Made by a program: the position numbers and the translations under genes. DNA of 64,000 nucleotides, taken from Dasyornis broadbenti. Lineage: Eukaryota > Chordata > Aves > Passeriformes > Dasyornithidae. The DNA lies in contig VZRN01006818.1 in assembly GCA_013397935.1 (NCBI GenBank), positions 1,013,012 through 1,077,011 of the forward strand, written 5' to 3'. The notes beneath the pieces are model-generated. The model made no database searches and had not been told where the DNA came from. It worked only from the letters and a program-made list of their open reading frames with translations. Shown piece by piece: positions 52,430 to 64,000 of the stretch (position 1 is the stretch's first letter; each line of letters starts with the position of its first letter).

Positions 52430-55141
52430 GCAGGGCAAAGCCGCTGCTATTTCCCATTCTAGAAGCCTGAGCTGCAGACCCATTCCCTGCAGGACTTGCT
52501 GAAGGCTCTCCCATGTGTGAGAACGCCAGCCCCCTCTGCTGAGTTTTGAAAAAGCATTGTTAACTCCATATGTGTCTTTTGGCTCTCTACTTTTTATTTC
52601 TGTGTTTTATCTGCTGGCATCCCTAGAGTGTTAAAAGTTGCTTTTAACCTTGTCAAAGGAGGACTGTTTCTATTTTAAATTGAAGCATTTTTGTACACAA
52701 GTCGTATTTTGCTTGCAACATTTCCTTATGGTTAAACATTTGTGTTGGAATTCCTAAATTATAGTACAAAAACAGTCAAATGAGCTGAGGAATAGCAACT
52801 TCTGTTCGAGAAGGGAGTATAATGATATTTTCAGTATCTTGTAAATGAAACTACTTCTTTTGCAAGACAATAGAAGGAATAGCAGCTATATATTTTGTGA
52901 CAGATAAAGCCTTTGTCTTTTTTTTTTTTCACCCAAAATTTTATGAACATATAATGATTTCCTCAAATCCCTCTAGTGAAATATCTTGGATTGTTTTATT
53001 TTGCAAATTGCCTTCTCCTATATGTGGACTGACAACAGTTCTCAGGTTGAAACATTATTTTCTCATACATGTATCTGACATTGCTGGGGCAAGTCACAGT
53101 TACTAACCCTTGCTTGGGCAAGTGTGTACTTAACCTGCTTGGGTTTATTTAAACTTAATTTTCCTTAAATGTGCCAATGTGTGGCTTTAAGATTCACTTT
53201 CTTTTGGGCCTGATTAGGCATTTTCCCAGAAAAGCAGGGTTTTAACCATTAGTCCTGCAAAATGACAAAAGTTCACAAAAAATATTAAATTTACAGACCT
53301 GTTGCACTACAGAACGGAAATATATTAGGTTGGCTTGGCTTTGCTTAATCTGAACTACAACCTCTGTGCTTCAAGTCCTTGGAATAGATTTCTTTGTTAC
53401 CATGCCCAGGGCATTTCTTCTCCAGAGTCTTAGAACAAATCCTGATTGTTACATGACTGCACACCCAGCAAATACTTTTGCATTTCTCAACCAAAATTTT
53501 TTGTGTTTTCTTCCAATAAAAATTGGTCTTAACCTGATTTAGTACAAATATGAAAATGTCTGAAACAACCCACAGTGCAAATGTTGTTTTCTCAGCTCTC
53601 CTTCATGCAAATATCTATAGAATGAAACTGTAAACAAGATTAGTGGAAAGAGAAATAGCAGCAGGACAACCATGACTTAGTCAGTTGAAGGAAACATTGG
53701 TGTCTATTTACAATGTTTTTTAAACTTTTTCTTAAATCCATTTTAATTTCTGTTGGGAATGCTATATCCATATAAAAGGACTATAAAAATGGCCTGAAGT
53801 AATCTTTATCTTCAACTGAATTAAAGGTAGCCTGGTAAAATCTGACCGTCATCTTTCAGAGATTATTTGGAAATAAAATACATTTTCTTGAAGTATTTAA
53901 AATTCTTTTTGGTCACCAGGGTGTATTAGTAAATGCAACTTTCAAATGTACAGTTCACACCAAAATGATGCTTTTCCAATGTTAACTATAAAAACTAGTA
54001 GAAACTATTGCCTCTACCTAAATAAAGTGATAACAAAGGAAACTAGAAACACATTTGATGCAAACAAATTTTTATCTCTTTGAAAGAAATAACAACATCT
54101 CCCTTTTGAATAGAGATACTGAATGGATCTTCATTTTCTATTCTTTCAATATATATTCCAGGAGGGAAAATACATGACAGGTAGTTAAAATACCTGGGAG
54201 ACAAATATTATTGTGTGGTTGTAATCCAGTACAGTGAGGTAGGACATCAGTGGGTAGGACTTCAGCTGGGACTTGATAATGGAGATACAATAAATGATAA
54301 GAACACTACTTTTCCTGTAATATGTCCATGAAAATATACTTTATATTGACACAGAGATAGCACTAGAGCTGAATTTTTTTTTTTTTTCTGCAGAAAAAAC
54401 TCTAGGTAAACAGCAACCATTAATAAACCAGACAATTTTCTCCAATACTGAAAAAGATATTATGAGACCAAGATTGTTCAGCTGATGAGCCTGCTTCTGT
54501 AATCTGTTCTGGAAAACAGCATTATAACAGCACAGAGAGTATGCCTATGTGAAAGATATTAATGATTTCTTCTGAAGCAAAATACAAAGTAAAAACCAGC
54601 TGTCTGAAGAGTGTAACTGGTCTTGTGTTACACAGGAATTAAAGGCAGTGGTGATGGTGTTACAAACATTTTGTTACATTAAAATGAAAACTAAATATTA
54701 TGGGATGAGTGGAACTGAATTTTGTACTGAAAACATGCATGTCTTTTTATTTATATTGTGCTTTTCAGGTGCCTTTGTTAGGTCAGTCTAAACCTTTTAC
54801 CTCACTTTCAATTACTTTTAAGAAACTTCAAGTAATACAGTTGTACTTTCTATCTGGTCTGTACTTTACACTGAATCTTAATGTCAAAAATAATTTCAAG
54901 AATTTGAGATGTGATTGGAAAAATGCTAGGAATAGGTGTCAGATTTCTCAGTACCTAATAGTTTTTCCACTATGAAGTACGTGTAGTGACCCTTTAGTTC
55001 AGAGTAGGAATATGAAATTTGGCAAATGACTCAGTCCTAGATTTACTAAGCTTCTTTTATTTTTTCTGGGAAAACCTACCTGTATTAAAAACCCAAGAAA
55101 GTCTCAAGCTCTACAGGTTTTCCTGCACTTGTTCAATGCAG
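52430..55141. other. noncoding stretch
   Basis: AT-rich, with T runs (for example 54374-54387) and no recognised gene or interspersed repeat. Confidence 0.55.
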
Positions 55142-55221
55142 GTGAAAATTACAGCAGTTATGGTGAGAGACTGGATCTTCTTGCAGACATCCAGAAAGAA
55201 AGAGCAAGGCTGGGGATAGCC
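55142..55221 (+). CDS. possible internal exon of an unidentified gene
   Basis: A polypyrimidine-containing acceptor (TTTTCCTGCACTTGTTCAATGCAG, split here as TTTTCCTGCACTTG plus TTCAATGCAG) ends at 55141. The following 80 bp encode a coding-like, charged helical peptide in one frame (ENYSSYGERLDLL, then ADIQKERARLG), ending at a weak donor (GCC/GTTTCG at 55222). The frame stays open to 55488, but from about 55,225 the composition turns hydrophobic and runs through an 8-bp tandem repeat, so coding beyond this point is doubtful. I cannot name the protein. The + orientation agrees with the inferred rightward transcription from the CpG island. It could equally be a chance frame or a fragment of an old retrocopy. 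Confidence 0.25.
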
Positions 55222-55335
55222 GTTTCGCATACGAATAATACAGAGTGGCATTCCCAGTGCTCGCTGTTCTGCATCATGCATTTAAGTGTGTACTTTGTAG
55301 CTGTAGTGTGTATTGCATTTCCACTGCAAGTCAAA

Positions 55336-55379
55336 TTGGCTGTTTGGCTGTTTGGCTGTTTGGCTGTTTGGCTGTTTGG
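55336..55379. repeat. (TTGGCTGT)n 8-bp minisatellite, 5.5 copies
   Basis: Five perfect copies of TTGGCTGT plus TTGG. Unit length 8 is not a multiple of 3, so the frame passing through it yields a shifting Val-Trp-Leu-Phe-Gly type pattern, which argues against this part being protein coding. Copy number is likely to vary between individuals. Confidence 0.97.
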
Positions 55380-55776
55380 TGATGGAGGCCATTCACTTGT
55401 TTTTATATTAGATGGCAGTGATTGTCTTTCACTCCGTATGCAAGTGCACTTGCAGCCAGAAGAAGAAGAGCACTTTAAAAAAAACTAGCTAGATGAGCAT
55501 ATTGATTATTAAACATTTGGAAAAGTGTAGTTAAAGGTTTAACTCAAATTTGTTGTAATTCTGATTGCTGCGTGGTGTGCGCATGCTGTCATAATCCATA
55601 ACAATAACCAAACTATTAGAAACATGAGACTGAGAATTAGAACAATGAACCAGCTGATGGGTGTCTGGATTGCACTGACAGGACATGATGCCATGCTCAT
55701 AATTTTTATCACCCTAGTAACACTAAAATAATGATAATTGTAGGATCAAAATGGTGAAAACATCGATGAAGACATA

Positions 55777-55810
55777 CAGATTCTTTCAAAGGCAAGTTTG
55801 AAAGAATCTG
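55777..55810. repeat. perfect 14-bp inverted repeat, 6-nt loop
   Basis: Left arm CAGATTCTTTCAAA (55777-55790), loop GGCAAG, right arm TTTGAAAGAATCTG (55797-55810). It would form a compact hairpin in single-stranded DNA or RNA. No T run follows, and this is a eukaryotic sequence, so it is not a terminator. Confidence 0.93.
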
Positions 55811-56324
55811 CATCTCCTATATCACAGCAAATGGCTGACATTTGTAGTGTGCCTTTTAACCAGCTTGTCTCTCTTTCCAGGTTTTAATGAGTTTCTGAAT
55901 AGTTCTGTAAAAGTTTTGGATTGAACCTTTCCAAAAATCATGAATCTAAGATGCAAGTCTTGTAGGTAAGGTGTATGAAAAGACCAAAATTAAGATAACT
56001 GGACTTTCTCTGCTACCTCAGTTATTAGTTTTTCTCAGCTGTGTCTCCAAACAGCCTCTTGTCTGGAAATCCAGGTTCCAAAGATGCTTATTTAGGATGG
56101 CTGAAGAATATTCCTGGTTATAGTCTGGCACTGGGATCAAGCCTCTCATAGCCTGTGTTGGCAGCCCTAGTGAGATGTGAGCCGCAGGTTACACAGTTCT
56201 GCTGCTGCATCATCCACATGTTAGGCTAAATCCTGCTCAAAGGACCAACCACCAGATGTTAAAGGGATCCCACCAGCTGCTCACAATCAGAAATCTGCTG
56301 AACCCAGCACATGAAACAAACTGG

Positions 56325-56359
56325 CACACCATTCTGTTAACTCCACACCATTCTGTTAA
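56325..56359. repeat. 19-bp near-tandem duplication
   Basis: CACACCATTCTGTTAA occurs at 56325-56340 and again at 56344-56359, separated by CTC. A small local duplication. Confidence 0.88.
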
Positions 56360-58615
56360 TTCTCTGGAGATTTGCAAAGCTTCATGGAATTTGTTGTGTT
56401 TTCTCTTTTGCCATCTGTTATGAGCTCATAAGATTGTTCATGCCGGTGACCAGTAGGTCAGCTGCAGAGTAGGATTTCTCAGCCTGCCCCTTCAGAGACT
56501 GGAGTAGTTACTACATAGAGTTAAGAAGCAGAGGTTCCTCTCAGATCACATCCAGATGTTCATTGCAGGCAAGGAAATACAGACTATATGCTGGTGGCTC
56601 TTCCAGCTATCACTCTAGACCTTGCTCAAGTGTTGTATGAAATGTTTGAATGGGAAGCTGTGGCCACAATGTCTCCCAGCTCACTGCATGTGGACTTTTC
56701 AGGAGACATGACCCAGGCACTTCCATCCACTGGCAAAACAGAGCCAGAGCCAGAGCTCTGAGCTGCCATGGTGGCTCGTGGTTGCCTCACACACATCACT
56801 TTGAAGCCTGTGATTGTTCTTCTAGTCCAGGATGCCAGACGTGGTCTGGCTCAGGATGAGGACAGGAGTATGGCCTGAGGACTTGCAGCCTACCTTGCAT
56901 GAATGCGAAGGGACAGGGTCCTGGTTGATGGAAGCATAGGTAAAGGAGGAAGAATGGAAAAATACAGAGTTTAGGTGGGGGCACTGAGGTGCAAGAGGTT
57001 GGGAAGAGTGAGTGAAATAGATAGAGATGTGGGGCTGGGTCCTGACAAGACCAAATAAAATGTCATGTAAGTAGTCAGGGAACCTGACAATGACAAATTT
57101 CATTTGGGAAGCTTTTGTAGGCACTTGCAACAGAAGGATGCCTTGCAGGGTGATGAGCGTAATTGGAAGATGTGTTGTAGAAAACTCAGGCTACTCAATT
57201 GTCCTGTCAGTGATGTATTTGAACAAAAATACAAGCATATGGCAGCATAAGGAAGTTGGAAATTTTGTTGATTCCTTTTAAATCAGGTGATAACCACGGG
57301 TCAAGTTTCTCTGGCAACAGAAAGATTGTCATGAACAGAGTAAAATTTGCTGCTAAAAAAGTTCACACAAAGAAAGCAGAGAAAAGGGAAAGGGAAAGAA
57401 CCTGTTTTCCTACTGGCCCAAAGAGTACTTCAGATGTGACCGGCTCTCAAGGATCAGTGTGACACTTTCAATAAAATACCTGAGTTCTGGAAGTAGGGAT
57501 GTCTATTTCCAAACCACGATGATCTGCTCTAACATCATGGGCTTGACAAGCTAACAGCTGCTCAGTAGGGCTGCTCAGACTCCGCAGGCCTTGTAGACAG
57601 AACATGACCTTCATACAATGACCCAAATTCAGTTTATTTGTTGCAGGAAGCTAAGCTAAGAGAAGGGACAGTTTGTTTATTCCTGCAGTCTCTGATACCC
57701 TGAATCACTGGTGTCTTGTTGCTATCTTAGCACAAATAATGAGAATAACTTCAGGTGATGATACTTCCAGTTAACCTGGACTTCTAGAATACCTACTGGA
57801 TACTTACATCCAAGCACTATTAGAAATGTGTCTGCTATATTTGGAATAAACCTAAATATTGCTGCACCTCATTCTTTCAATGCCTTAAGGCCTTAAAGCT
57901 GCTAGAGGCATGATGCTAAATGCTTCACCAGGAGCCTGAACATACTGGGGAGCCATGGATGGAGATGAGGCTCCCAGCAGCAGTATGGGGAAAAGTATAT
58001 GTGCCTTGTCATTCTCGGTGACATCTATTGGACAACTCTGTTGGATTTGTTCCCAGCATTAATTTGCAATAATCACAATAATTTACATTCAAATCCTAAT
58101 TAATGAAGTTCTGGTGTTTATGGGATGGGGGATCTTGAAAGGATAGGGTGTACTTTCTGTTCTGTTTCTGCCACTTTTCATTCCAATCTAACTCTACTCA
58201 TGACTCAGTGCTCATTACCATCTCCTGGCAATGTGTGAAGAGAGAGATGTACAGCAGAACAAAATGTTTCTTATCCTGGTTTTTTGCGTCTTTTCAATGG
58301 GCCAATACCTCCTTTACCACAAACTGGTAAATGGCTTCCTTATAAATTCAAATCCACGGAAATATTTATGTGAGAAAACATTTGAACATATGTCTACCTC
58401 AAGGTTATTTGTATTTATCGTATCGTATCTGTGTTGGAAAATCCCTTTCTGTGGGACATGCAGACAGGAAGCATTTAGGCTTGGAGCTTCCAGCAACAGC
58501 ACTGGACTGTCTCTGGACCCTGGAGACACCAACTCTCTGCTAATGACAGGTGCTGAGGGAAGTTGCTAACATAAAGAATAGTATGAGGTAAAGATGCTTC
58601 CTTTATATAAATAGG

Positions 58616-59012
58616 CACAGAATCATGGAATCACAGAATGATTTGGGTTGGAAGGGACATCCCTCATCTGGTTTCACCCTGCTGCCATGGGCAGGGACAC
58701 CTTCCACTAGACCAGGTTGTTCAAAGTCCCATCCAACCCCATCCAAAAAGTTCCATGGGAACATCCACAGCTTCTCTGGGCAACCCATGCCAGAGTCTCA
58801 CCATCCTCACAGTCAAGAATTTCTTCCTTATATGTAGTCTAAACCTACTCTTATGCAGTTTGAAGCCACTGCCCCTGGTCCTATCACTACAGGCCCTTGT
58901 AATGAGTCCCTCTCCAGCTGTCTTGAAGGCCCCCTTTAGGCATTAGAAGGCCACTGTCATGTCTGCCTGCAGCCTTCTCTTCTCCAGGCTGAAAACACCA
59001 ACTCTCTCAGCC
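58616..59012 (-). mobile_element. CR1 LINE, 3' fragment (relatively well preserved)
   Basis: The + strand begins CACAGAATCATGGAATCACA (complement of terminal octamers), then GATTTGGGTTGGAAGGGACA and CTGCCATGGGCAGGGACACC. It continues with CTTCCACTAGACCAGG, GAATTTCTTCCTTATATG, CCCCTGGTCCTATCACTAC, CTTCTCTTCTCCAGGCTGAA and CCAACTCTCTCAGCC, where homology stops near 59,012. The element is therefore on the minus strand and 5'-truncated. It covers the 3' UTR and the very end of the ORF2-derived region. It is the best conserved CR1 in the window and belongs to the subfamily with the GCCATGGGCAGGGACACCTT block. Confidence 0.95.
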
Positions 59013-59055
59013 TTCATGCAGATAATTAGTAAGGTAATTCTTAATTTCAGGTAAC

Positions 59056-59075
59056 AGTAAGTTAATTAACTTACT
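59056..59075. repeat. 20-bp perfect palindrome
   Basis: AGTAAGTTAATTAACTTACT is its own reverse complement. It sits between the CR1 5' breakpoint and a 20-bp tandem duplication. Confidence 0.95.
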
Positions 59076-59088
59076 AACCAGTACCCAT

Positions 59089-59130
59089 GTTAAAGCACCA
59101 CTGGGTTTGTTAAAGCACCACTGGGTTTGT
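59089..59130. repeat. 20-bp perfect tandem duplication
   Basis: The unit GTTAAAGCACCACTGGGTTT occurs at 59089-59108 and 59109-59128, followed by GT. The copies are identical, suggesting a recent event. Confidence 0.95.
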
Positions 59131-62100
59131 GGTACTTTTTTCAGTGCCCAAACTGGTTGCTGGAGCTCTTTGAATCCCTGGCTCGGTAACTTCTAAAGTA
59201 CACCTTTATCTCACTCTGCTTTCTTATATGACTGCTGCTTCCAGATGAAGGACAGGTACATCAGCTTTGTCCCTCTTTGCTGTACAGGGTGATCCTCAGT
59301 AACATATTTCTGCACATATGGATGACACCTGGCCTGTATGGTGGCATCCTGCATTGGTGTGCGCTATCCATTTGTGCCCAGTGGCTGCTTTTGGAAAGAA
59401 ATCTGGTTGCACAAGCATGGAGACTGCCAAGATGTATGGCAGTGCATCCTCTGGCCACACAGTGCAGACATGGCAGTTAGGAATGAAGATTACCAAGATG
59501 TGACTTAAGTTTCCATTCACCTGGAGGCATAATGCTTGCAAGCTCTCTTCCCTTGCAAGAATCAACCATTTATCATACAAACATGCAAACTTTTATAAAA
59601 TTATTAACTACTGTTATTTGATGGGACAACAACCAGGGATCTTTCTTGGGTTTACTTCATTTGATGCTGTTCTGGTGAAATTACTTTAGGTGGAATCTCA
59701 TTGGTCAAGGGTAAAGTCCACTACAAAATGATTTTGTGTACTTTGGGAATGAAAAGTAGATGTCAAATTACTTTTTTTTTAAAGATTTGGAAGCAGAACC
59801 AGAGTCTTAAGAACTGCTTCTAGCTCGGTTTTGTAAGCTAGTCAAACAGCACCGAGCACTGACGATTTCTTGGCAAAACAGGCACAATGGAGGATTGATG
59901 ATCTGAGTGTGGAACAGGACTTTTTGCAGGGATGAAGGATTGTCAAGCCTAAGGATAAACCTCACATGGAAGGTGAACCAGATTAGGGGGAACAGCCTTT
60001 GGGAGATGGGTTTGCTGCCACTGAAGAGATGTAAGGAATGGGGGCAGCAGCCACATCAACACCTTTCTACCCCATCCACCCCTCTCTAAGCAGAGAAGCC
60101 AGATGAGCTTTACAGAGATGTAGCTTCACAAGGCAGTGAAGAGAGGACAAGGTTCTTTGGCCAGCCCTAACACTCTGATCCCCTCTGCAAATACCTGATT
60201 TTCTGATACATGAAGCCAGTGCAGGGATGATAGCTAGGTACATCTGGAATCTGGAATCTAAATCTGAATTATAGAAAATATGTAGAAATCTGAATAATAG
60301 AAACACACTGAAATTAAGCCAGGGCATATTCAGTTACCCATTTACAGATTGCACACATTTCATATCTGACAGTAGGACAAAGCACTGTAAAAATACCCTT
60401 AAGAATGTGAATATCTGCTTTGATTTATACTTAAAAGGAAACATCTGATTAGAGTCTGTGTTTTATTAACAAAAGACGAGGAGGATGAAAGCTTCTTAGA
60501 TATTACTTTTATTTCACCAGATATTTTTTATAGTATATTGTGGAAGAAAATGCCACATTTCATTAAAGTCTATCATTCAAACATGAGAAAGGGTTTGGCA
60601 GCAGCTTATAAACGTGCAATTTTATGGAAATTTTAGACTTTGCCCATTTTTCAGTCTCTGAAGGTTCTTTAAAAAATGCCTTTGATGACTTCTGAATCAA
60701 CTGGTGTTCACTGGTCTGTGCAGGGATGTGTGCTGTTGTACACCAGCTGTGGGGCTGCCTCTGGTATAAGCAGCTCAGTTGTTGTGTCAGCAGTTTTCAC
60801 ACTGTTTAATTTTCATCAGCTTGGTTACACAACACATTCTCAGACCTTCCAGCTGTGCCTAATGAAAATTCATTCTAGCACTCATTCAGGACTCAGAATC
60901 TTTCTTGCTCTGGTGTTACCTTATTATTTTTTTATTATTCTACTTAGAAAGAACTGCAGCACTCCCAATATATGAAATGTGATATATGTTGAGGATAATC
61001 TCCTGTCACTGAATGGTTTCTCCTCTGTTAGTTCTCTCTCTGCGCTTCATTTCATCTGTTTGCCACCCATTAGAAAGGGTAGTGAAACATTTGCTTCTTA
61101 AAGGGTTGACTGCTTCATTTTATGTAATGTAACTGCATCAGCAGAGCAGTAATTTACAATGAATAACTTGTTTGGCAGTCTTGGGCTTTTTTCATGGATT
61201 GTCTTTGAACAGATTGTAATTTTCTTGAGTTTATTAATTATTCAAAATGTTAATGGCTTTGGAAGAATGATTATGAGCAATTTCATGAGAACATTTGGTA
61301 TGCAGTACTCCACTTCTATGGCCATTATTTTCTTGTGTAGGTAGATGAAGGCACATCAAATTTTCTCTATTTTGTTGTCAGAAGATACTAAAAATGATCA
61401 ATGCAGTTTTGCTCAGAGTGTAAGAATCTTATGAGAGAAAAAAAAATTAGAGAAAATTTTCCTTTTAAATCCTGGCTAGTTAAAAGAGGCTTTCTAAGAC
61501 AAACTTCTGAAATAAAGATGATCATTGTCAGATTCCTTTTATTTACTTATCCAATTTTAATTTCTTATAGTAACTTGCACAAAAAGGTAATAGGGTATGT
61601 ACTCATAGTCTCAGTGGGCGTGCCCTACACCTTAGGTCGTGGTTGCCTTGTGCTGTAGTGAAAGGTCTATTTCTCTATAAAAAATATTCTGAAAATACAG
61701 TTATCATCAGCTTGAAAATTTCTCTCAAGGTTATTGTGAAGGTGAAGGTGACTGTAGGCAGTTTCCAGTCCAGAAGAATGGTGTCAGAAGCTTGTGAAGT
61801 TTGCTGGTCTCCTAACAATTACTTTCTGTTTCTATTGAAGAATGAGTTTTAATTCACAAATTAGCATTTTGTGGGATAAAACCCTGAGTTCTTGAACAGC
61901 AAGTGGCTTAAAGTATGTGTTTAGTTAACTTTTAAAGTAATTTGAAAACTTAAGTACTTGAATAGGAAATATTTTGTAATGCTTCCCTCAGTCGACTTTT
62001 GCTTTAAGAGGGAGAAGAGAGGAAAGTTTCTGTGAGGAAGAGGTACATATTGCTTGGGCCACTTCTTTAAATATAGGTCCAAATTATGAGTACGACAAAG

Positions 62101-64000
62101 CTGAAAATTCACATTTTAGTTACAATACACTTGCCATTTTGACAAACATGAGAAATGTTTTGTGACTGGCAGATGCTGGCTGAAGCTTTCTGCTGCATGT
62201 CTGAATTAAACCTCTATAGGTACTGTACCTCCACAATGTACCATGTTCAAGGCTTTGAAGAGGAGGTCTATTTATGGAGTTCTTAAAAAAACTAGCTGCT
62301 ACCCAGACTTTAGAGTAACATGCTGCATGCTGAGTCCCTCTGTTCAGGTGAATAAAAAGCACTTTCCTCCTATGGCTCTGCACATGTTAAGCTGTAACAA
62401 ATGAACACTGCAGACACTGCAGAGGATTGTCAGCTCAGGACAGGAATGGATTGCGCTGCAGCCTGTGTGAGCCTGTGGGAGCTCCTGTCTATAGTTCCAC
62501 AGTCACTTTCATGATTGTTTTCCACTAAAGGTCCAGCTTTTGCTTTACTTCTTTACCCACAAATTTCCACCCCCTGGCTTGTATTTAAAAGACAGATAGT
62601 TCTATACACTGGATTGCTGCAATGCAGGCTGCAACTAACTTCTGCTCTCCAGGAACTGGTAACACATTATGTGTCAGCTTTTAGACAAAGATAAGGGTTT
62701 GTTGGGTAGAAAATGAAGCAAAAGCTATATATCTTAAGGTTCCCACAAGCAATGGAAATTAATCTATTTTAAACTCCTTATATAAGTTAAGCTTCTTGGG
62801 GTGGGGATTTGTCTCTAAGTCACTGTAAAATATCATGCCATATCCATTCTACTCTATAAAATGAGTAAAAAACATTATCCACAAAGCTCGGCAGTCATGC
62901 CAGAAATCTCTGTGGCACCTGCATCTGGTTTGCCTTGAAACCTCAGAATCTAGCTCTGCACAGTAGGCACTGAAATGAAAGCTCATCATCAGTTAACAAA
63001 CAGTGCTCTGGCACTTCCCCGGTCACAGCTGAGGCAGGGCTGGGTAAGGTCTATTCCAACAAAACATAGAATGCATCTAATTCTTTTCAGACTTACAAAT
63101 TCCAAGTGTAAGCATCTGCATGTGAGCTAAGGGTATGATGCAGTTGCTTGACTGTGTGTTTCTGGAGCAACCAGAACTGCTCATCTGCTGAGCTGTGGTT
63201 ATGTGAACCACCCACCCATGCAGGCTGGGCAGCTGTGACCAGGGGGAGTCCACCTGGAGCAGCAGGGCAAGCTGGGTGGGATAAGCTGGTGCATCTTACA
63301 TGAGTTGCATTGTATGCCTATGTTTATCAACTGAATCAAGCTGTGGGTATGTAAATTCCCGTTGAAGTCAGTGGATATTTACTAGTGCAGAGGAGAGAGG
63401 GTACAGAGCACTGCAGTCACCCTACAGCGGACACCTCAGTGCTTGAATCATGTTTTCTCATTTCACTGTCAGACTCTTTAAAAGCTGACCAGAACCTCTC
63501 CCTCAAATGTCAGAGCTAGGCTGCATCTGGCCAGAGTGTAAGAAGTCAGTGTGGGAGGTGCAGAACCCACATCCAATCTCCCTAAAATCTAGATTCACCA
63601 AGATTGCCCGACTCACAGCTCTCCAGCCACATGCCACAGAGTGGTTACTAGACCACAGGTTTCATTCCTTCACACATTGCTATTACAGTGCACACTTATT
63701 GTGTGCATTGTTCTTTCCACTCAGAGAATAAGGTAAGTGAGCAAGAATGTGAGGTATACAAATATAAGCATGTACATGTGATTGTGTCATACAAAGATTG
63801 TTGTCATAAAAGCAGTCTAATGATTTGCATTTCCTTTCTACAAATGCCACCAGAACTGAAGTTTATATGAGTTAAATCTTTGTTTGCTATTTCTGAAACA
63901 GGGTCTCTTTTGATTTTACTTCCTGCACTGTGAAACCCTGCTTCTTCTGTGCACATATCCCTGGGTCTACTGGAGATCAACAGATATTTCCTATGAAAGA
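59131..64000. other. noncoding stretch to the window end
   Basis: No gene or clear interspersed repeat. Frames reach about 99 codons (60676-60975 +) with no recognised family. A block near 63,040-63,080 with TCTATTCCAAC and CATAGAATG faintly resembles a CR1 tail but is too diverged to call. Confidence 0.55.

Larger units (their letters stand above)
55380..58615. other. noncoding stretch
   Basis: No gene recognised. It contains the hairpin at 55777-55810 and the short duplication at 56325-56359. A good acceptor-like sequence (CTTGTCTCTCTTTCCAG near 55,864-55,880) is followed by stops in the frames I checked, so no exon is called. Confidence 0.55.

Noticed and set aside
55851..55900. Strong splice-acceptor-like CTTGTCTCTCTTTCCAG
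   Set aside because: Following sequence contains early stops in the frames inspected and no coding character; acceptor-like strings are common in introns.
63040..63080. Possible CR1 3' tail (TCTATTCCAAC ... CATAGAATG)
   Set aside because: Only two short blocks match with wrong spacing; too weak to separate from chance.
1..64000. CRISPR array, prophage, operon or other microbial system
   Set aside because: Direct repeats seen are simple tandem duplications or avian retroelements; gene density, composition and repeats are those of a bird chromosome.

Overview
The window is vertebrate nuclear DNA, almost certainly from a bird. The evidence is five 5'-truncated CR1 LINE fragments with the avian-type 3' end (octamer tail related to ATTCTRTG) and two ERVL-type LTRs of a kind abundant in birds. 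Composition is AT-leaning and CpG-poor except for one GC-rich island. There are no bacterial features, operons, CRISPR arrays or tRNA/rRNA genes. No complete protein-coding gene can be supported; nearly all short open frames look like chance frames in intronic or intergenic DNA.

Layout: 1-36.9 kb is noncoding, with A/C-rich low-complexity tracts, one CR1 3' end (20.2 kb, + strand), one well preserved solo ERVL LTR with a 5-bp target-site duplication (23.1-23.7 kb, + strand), short tandem duplications and a striking perfect 29-bp inverted repeat (26,984-27,056). At about 37.06-38.5 kb is a CpG island interrupted by a 629-base assembly gap; this is the likely promoter/first-exon region of one or two genes. 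From 38.6 to 64 kb the sequence is again noncoding-looking, with four minus-strand CR1 fragments, a minus-strand ERVL LTR, several recent tandem duplications and one short coding-like segment (55,142-55,221, + strand) that could be an exon.

The most interesting large-scale signal concerns the island. Hand-sampled GC skew is negative to its left and positive to its right. All seven recognisable retroelements are + strand on the left and - strand on the right, i.e. antisense to transcription leading away from the island. Both observations fit a bidirectional promoter whose two transcripts have long first introns filling the window. That is inference; the gene names cannot be read from this sequence. 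I found no convincing undescribed system beyond these observations.
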